Source: Apoda limacodes
Lineage: Eukaryota; Arthropoda; Insecta; Lepidoptera; Limacodidae
Reading direction: 5' to 3'
DNA length: 64,000 nt
NCBI GenBank assembly: GCA_946406115.1
Contig: OX291545.1
Location: 13,034,001-13,098,000, forward strand
The notes below the pieces were generated by a model that was given only the letters and a program-made list of their open reading frames with translations, was not told the origin of the DNA and did no database searches. Position 1 is the stretch's first letter; the number at the start of each line of letters is the position of its first letter. The translations under genes and the position numbers were made by a program. Of this stretch, positions 59,081 through 64,000 are shown piece by piece.

Positions 59081-59607
59081 CGCCGCTCACAACAGCGTTG
59101 CTTTGCACCGGTTTACTTACTCGGGTTCGCTAACCTTGCATAAACATCGTACGATTAGTAAGACGCGAGCGACGGACTACATACCAACGTCTGACTGGAC
59201 AACACGAACCGCCGAAAAAACTGCAAACTCCCTCACAAAACTTAATCGAAACCGGCTTCGAACTTGAACTGTGATTGTTGCTCAAACTGTCAGTGAGTGT
59301 TGTGCTTTTCCTATCGATAACATAACCTGTACAAAGCAACTTCAAGGGCACAGAAGACTTTACCAGTTTGTGCTTATGGATGCGGTGTTGTAATACTGGC
59401 AGGCAAACCTCATCGGTATACCCACTTGTAAATTCATGTAAGTGGGCGTATTCAAAAGTTTGAAAAACGATTTGGTTCCATGCGTGGGATACCTTTACGT
59501 AATATTTGTTTGCCTTGAGAAGTCCTTTACCTAACAGTAAAGGCAAAAGGTAAAGTGTTAGTGAGGGATACAAAAAAGAAAGGGGCTTCAAAGGATATTT
59601 TTCACAG
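59066..59607 (+). other. Candidate first, non-coding exon of a plus-strand gene
   Basis: From the putative initiator the sequence stays GC-balanced for about 540 bases and ends ttcacag followed by gtgagt (donor at 59608). ATGs in between open only short frames (for example ATGGATGCGGTGTTGTAA near 59374), as in a 5' untranslated exon. The coding exons would lie beyond 64000. A minus-strand frame of 153 codons (59130-59591) overlaps and is considered fortuitous. Confidence 0.4.
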
Positions 59608-62600
59608 GTGAGTTATTTTACTGATTTTTTTTGGCGCTTCAATCTGCTTAAATTTCTGTTTTGGCTTTTAGTTAGATAAAATTGCTGTGTATAAAATGTA
59701 CCTTACACTTTATCTAGAAAACTTAGAATTTACTTTGTTGCTTAATAGTTAGGTAGGTACCTAATAGGTATTCGTTATTTATTTATTTTTTCATCATTTC
59801 CAAAAAATGTCTTTTTTTACCTATAGGTCAAAATGTAAATATCAAGCATGGCATTACTTTTTTTTTAATATACCTACATACACTTTCTTACTTAATTACT
59901 TCCTAATTTATAGTTAAACACTTCCTAATAAAAAAACTAGATCTAAGAGTTGAAGTGAAAGTAAATGCGATAGAACATCTGAATAAGGATTCTCAGCCCA
60001 CACTGTTATTTCACTTAGAAATGGTCCCGCAATGCGTGGGACGAAGAATATCAGATAATTATAGAAGAGAATCCACACAATATAAACATTACAAGAAGAA
60101 AGAAATATAACATTCACGGCAAGTAAAATATCTTGAAGTCAAACCCGACGTAAAAACATTTATAAATTACAGCAGAAATAATTTTATTGTGTAGCCCTAT
60201 AATTATAATAATAATTCTCTTATTTTCTCTGATTCTCTCTTATACTTAAACACACATAACTTAAAGGTCAAATGTTATGCAGAGTTTAATCAATGTATGG
60301 CGACTTTTAAGAAATAAAATAACACTATATTGCAGTGTTAGAAGTAACTATGAAACATGCGTCTTAGAATTACTAAATCATACCTACACCGACCAAATTA
60401 AAAAAATATCGGTCAAAAAGAAACTACCACATCAGCAACCTTTCTTCGTTCGAAGTATTCGAATTGAGCACCCTCGGAAACCTAATAGAACTTGGTTTCA
60501 TAAAAAACAAATAGTTCGAGTTACGCTGGTTCAATTCCAAATAACTGAGAGGTGGATAAAAAAATTCGGTCTACTAATTCTCAAGATATCCGATCACAAA
60601 AAAGTTCTCATACATACACACGTCATTCAAAAAGTAGATGTCCAGATCTTAAAAGAAAAGAAAACAAAAATTCAGTAATTCGGGTCCATTTAAGTAATTA
60701 GAAAAGAAGAAAGGCAAAAATCGCTACCAAATTCTGGCAGCACAGCGTCTTGAATATTCCAGCAGCCAAATTAGGTATAATGAGTTCAAAGAATCCGGTC
60801 AACTACTGAACATGTTGCCCGAATAAAATATGTGTCTAGCGTTCTTTGAACTGCTAATATGCCCAACGAAAGTGGATTTCATTTACTGTAAGACATTTAA
60901 TTTTTTTTTGTTAATCTTTAGAACATTCAAAATCACATAGCGCGTGATATAATTACAAAAAAACTCTTTAAAGTAAACCGGATTTCGAATAACAAATGTT
61001 TATAATGGAAACAGGTTTACAATGTGTGTAGAACATTTACAAGAGACATCCTTTGGTCGCTTCAGATTTATCATTGATCAGGTCTATTTTGAAGGACTAA
61101 AAGCGTATGCAGCCAGCACGTCTACTAAGGCCGTTCTTTCAGATGCAGCGTTCATATTTCATGAGCGGCAGTCGGCACTACAATAGCGTCGCTGTGAAGT
61201 CGTCAGACGGGCATTACTCTCATCTTTCAGCTTCTGTGTTCCTTTATGGCAACACTTAGCTACCTATGTTTTTTTTTTATTGCAAACTTTGTGTGTAGTT
61301 ATTTCGCATTAAATGAAATTGTACTATCAAGCTATAAATATAAATTTAGAAGCTATTTTGGTAATAAAAAATATGGACGTTAGGAGTAATTAAGAATCAT
61401 TATACCCATACTAATATTATAAATGAGAAAGTTGTTTGCTTGTCCTTACTTCTCATCGCCACGGAGCTAATTGAGCTAAACTTTGGCACGGGATAGTTGT
61501 AAAGTACTTTTGGTCCTGGAAAACTCAAAAGTACTTTAAGAAATCTATAACTGAATTCCACGTGGACGAATTAAAGCCACAGCCAACCTCCTTACTAGAA
61601 TCTGTGCTTTAATATACATATGGGAGTTTACGTAGGAATCCCACACCGAAAACCGAATATAGCGCGGACAGAGCCGTGGGCTAATGCTAGATAGGAATAA
61701 ATAATACTCAAATTTTCATATTCCTCACTCCAAATTATATCCCTAGTTTTACTAATTTCTTGAATAAATTTTCCTTAAGTAAAAAAATCACTGCGAAATG
61801 AATAACCCCTAAAATACAAATTTCAAAACATTTATTGCAATTACAATATTAAACGTAATTTAAGACAATCTTACTTAGAAAGCAACGCTAAGGGTCAGAC
61901 GTAAATACTTAACTGTATTCGTATTAGGCCCAGAGGAAATTACAAAAGCTGAGATGGTCAATATGTTACTTAACATTATGTGGGCGTCTCGTAATTCAGA
62001 TTGTGTAGTATTTAATTAACTTAATTTATGAATACATATTCTTAAAAAAAAGTAATAAATTAAGAGTTTGTTTGTTGTTACATCCTCGTTTCTCACATTT
62101 GAGCTTTTTCTTCCTTTTACTTTTAATTTAAATGGCATATCTTACATTTTATTATGTTAAAGCAGAATAAGAAGTAATAGATACTTAAAGTATGTAGATG
62201 CAACTACGAATTAAAGAAATCTTTATATTTTTATGATATAGAAATAGGCCAGAACGATGTACTAAAAAGACGATATACTAAAAATCCTGATATAATGTCA
62301 CATAAAATACTATGCCATATATTTTTTATATACTTCTTAAGAAATTTACATCATAATTACGCCTTGAAACTTAATTTTTTGTAAGAAATTAAACGTTTTT
62401 ATCGATTAGTAGACACATTTTTTGACTCTTTGCTACAACTTAGAGGTAATGCACTAGATAACAACCTATTCAAATAATTTAACCTACTTTAATTACAAGC
62501 AGATGCAATACACTCTTAAGAAATTGTACAATTTTTAAAACAATGGTCACTCTGAAATTCTTTTAGATCCTTCTATGGTTTAGCCACAAAATTTGCATAA

Positions 62601-63999
62601 AAACGGCGTATTTACGTCATCTAGCGTATACCGTAGTCGTAAGTAAAGCAATCAGATTACTAAAATTGCGCAAGAAAATTATGAGCCCACTGCATATACT
62701 ATATTTTCCTTATATAATTGGATATTCCTCCCTCCCTCCCTAAAAATTGTATTCCGTTACCTTTACAAGCGCTAGTACTTACCTTTTAAGTAAAAGCGTT
62801 TTGATTAAATAAGATGTTCGATACGGTTAAAATCAATAAGACAAAAATAACCAGTGGTAATGAGAGGTAATGTTTGTAAACAAAAGCAGATGAATAAAAA
62901 CTAACTATTGAAAATGCCATCAGCATAGGTAGGTCATCAAATATGAGTCAGACGTATGATGCCACTACATCCACGACCATGGCGTCATTTCTATTCTTAA
63001 TGTGAATGCTTAGCATAATACAATCTTGATTGGTTGTATTTTTGAGACTTCTTGACTATGAAAACAGTCGTAATGAGTATTTTCGTACCCTTTTAGGAAT
63101 TTTCTCTCATATTTTAATTGAAACTGGGTATGTATGTTTACAGATACAATAAAAAAACACCATCACGACACTTAGGTCCGAAGGAATGGTAAGAGATGTT
63201 ACGGGCGTATGCAGTTCAAGTATTACTATTGGGTGTTTAGATAAATTATATACTGTATACCAGAGTATGATAAATTTTAAGATAGATTTGCTTAAGCAAT
63301 TTGCCCTTTGATAATTGTCACAAATAACGCGCAAATTATCTAAAGTTATAGCGTTTTCTGTAAATTGCATTATAATATTATTATGTACATAAATTATGAC
63401 ACCGGCATTTACGAGATTAGCGGAGGAACGTTTCGTGTTAGGAGCAGCCGCTCTCGTGTCGAATGGCGCCACGTGTGTTTCGGCGAAGATTGCACAAGGA
63501 TTTCGGTGGTATTATGATTTATCTCAGGTGATATTAGTAGGCTTACGATTTCATTAAAGAAGGTTAAATGTATCTCTTGGTACGACAATTGATCAAAGCG
63601 TTATTCCATAATTCGGCTGTTCAAGCGTCTACTAAAATGAAGCAAATGGAAAATAAAAATGTTTTTTTAACTTCTGTTAATAATTTTCTATGACTTATAA
63701 TTATCGTAGCACAAGCTTTTAGTAGGCTACAAGTGGCCAAGCTATGGGGCTCCGTAGACTAAACAGGTTTTTGGTTAGCACCTGGGTCAAAATATGTATG
63801 ATCTATTTTATTCACCCTACAACTATAATTTAGCCCCTTGTGACCAACATCTGTTCTTCAGAATTAAATATTCGACAAATGCAAGTCGGTTCTCTAGCAA
63901 TGAGTATTACGTATCAGTGCACTTTGATAATACTGAAAGCGGCTCAGTACTTTAAGGTACAAGTATCTACCTATGCATGTTTTCACTTTAGGTTCTGTG
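59608..63999. other. Right-end AT-rich region, possible first intron
   Basis: If the exon ending at 59607 is real, this is its intron. 61400-61690 is a diverged copy of the 16853/21130 repeat (attgagctaaactttggcac). 63725-63755 is a fragment with ggccaagctatggggctccg. A 133-codon plus-strand frame at 60277-60678 is basic and has no recognised domain. Around 63440-63520 is a small GC-richer block ending ctcag before gtgata, which could be an alternative first exon, but this is weak. Confidence 0.35.
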
Positions 64000-64000
64000 G

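Noticed and set aside
59130..59591. 153-codon minus-strand frame starting with a hydrophobic, signal-peptide-like stretch
   Set aside because: No known domain. It overlaps the CpG-rich leader candidate antisense, and GC-rich sequence yields long chance frames. Splice and composition signals favour the plus strand.
63107..63472. 121-codon minus-strand frame
   Set aside because: No domain; composition matches the AT-rich surroundings and no splice context supports it.

Overview
The window looks like nuclear DNA of an insect, most likely a moth or butterfly (Lepidoptera). It is AT-rich, has widely spaced exons with canonical GT/AG junctions, and is packed with interspersed repeats of types that are typical of lepidopteran genomes. 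There are no bacterial signals (operons, ribosome binding sites, CRISPR arrays). The species assignment is inference from repeat content and from the style of the one conserved host gene.

Host genes. The left end (1-6600, minus strand) carries the 5' half of an AMBRA1 homologue, the WD40 autophagy/ubiquitin-ligase adaptor. Eight coding exons can be joined in frame, giving about 472 residues before the gene runs off the left edge. At 15018-20292 (plus strand) three exons join in frame into a 579-residue THAP-domain protein derived from a P-element/THAP9-type transposase. It keeps the DNA-binding THAP domain, the GTP-binding-type insertion and the C-terminal RNase H-like half, but the N-terminal RNase H half is missing. 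This is the most interesting object in the window. At about 58945-59607 there is a CpG-rich block ending in a strong splice donor, a candidate promoter and first non-coding exon of a plus-strand gene whose body lies outside the window.

Mobile DNA. Most of the rest is transposon debris: a Jockey-like LINE relic (about 7440-8110), RTE-like LINE relics (about 9278-10217 and 29430-29620), a degenerate Bel-Pao retrotransposon (about 36346-37980), a 0.6-kb deletion derivative of a Tc1-like element with matching inverted ends (39964-40559), a 5'-truncated LINE with a 28-nt A tail (52576-53530, minus) with further fragments at about 43787, 47900 and 52392, and a nearly complete but mutated piggyBac-like element bounded by TTAA (55268-57557). 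Several small inverted-repeat elements are clear: 5271-5541, 22895-23820 with a second element nested at 23009-23242, 24385-24576, 32426-32790 and about 51913-52048. tRNA-derived SINEs lie at about 21338-21586, 45201-45485 and 46600-46835. A tandem array of roughly 260-274-bp units occupies about 46880-47890. A very common repeat with ends reading ggttccgtacc and acttggccgat recurs at least eight times and has itself been a target for other insertions.

How the parts relate. The AMBRA1 introns are short to moderate and carry few insertions. The large first intron of the THAP gene is heavily invaded, exactly where the missing catalytic segment should be. From 20.3 to 55 kb no host gene can be supported; it reads as an intergenic or intronic repeat field. 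No intact RNA gene was found.
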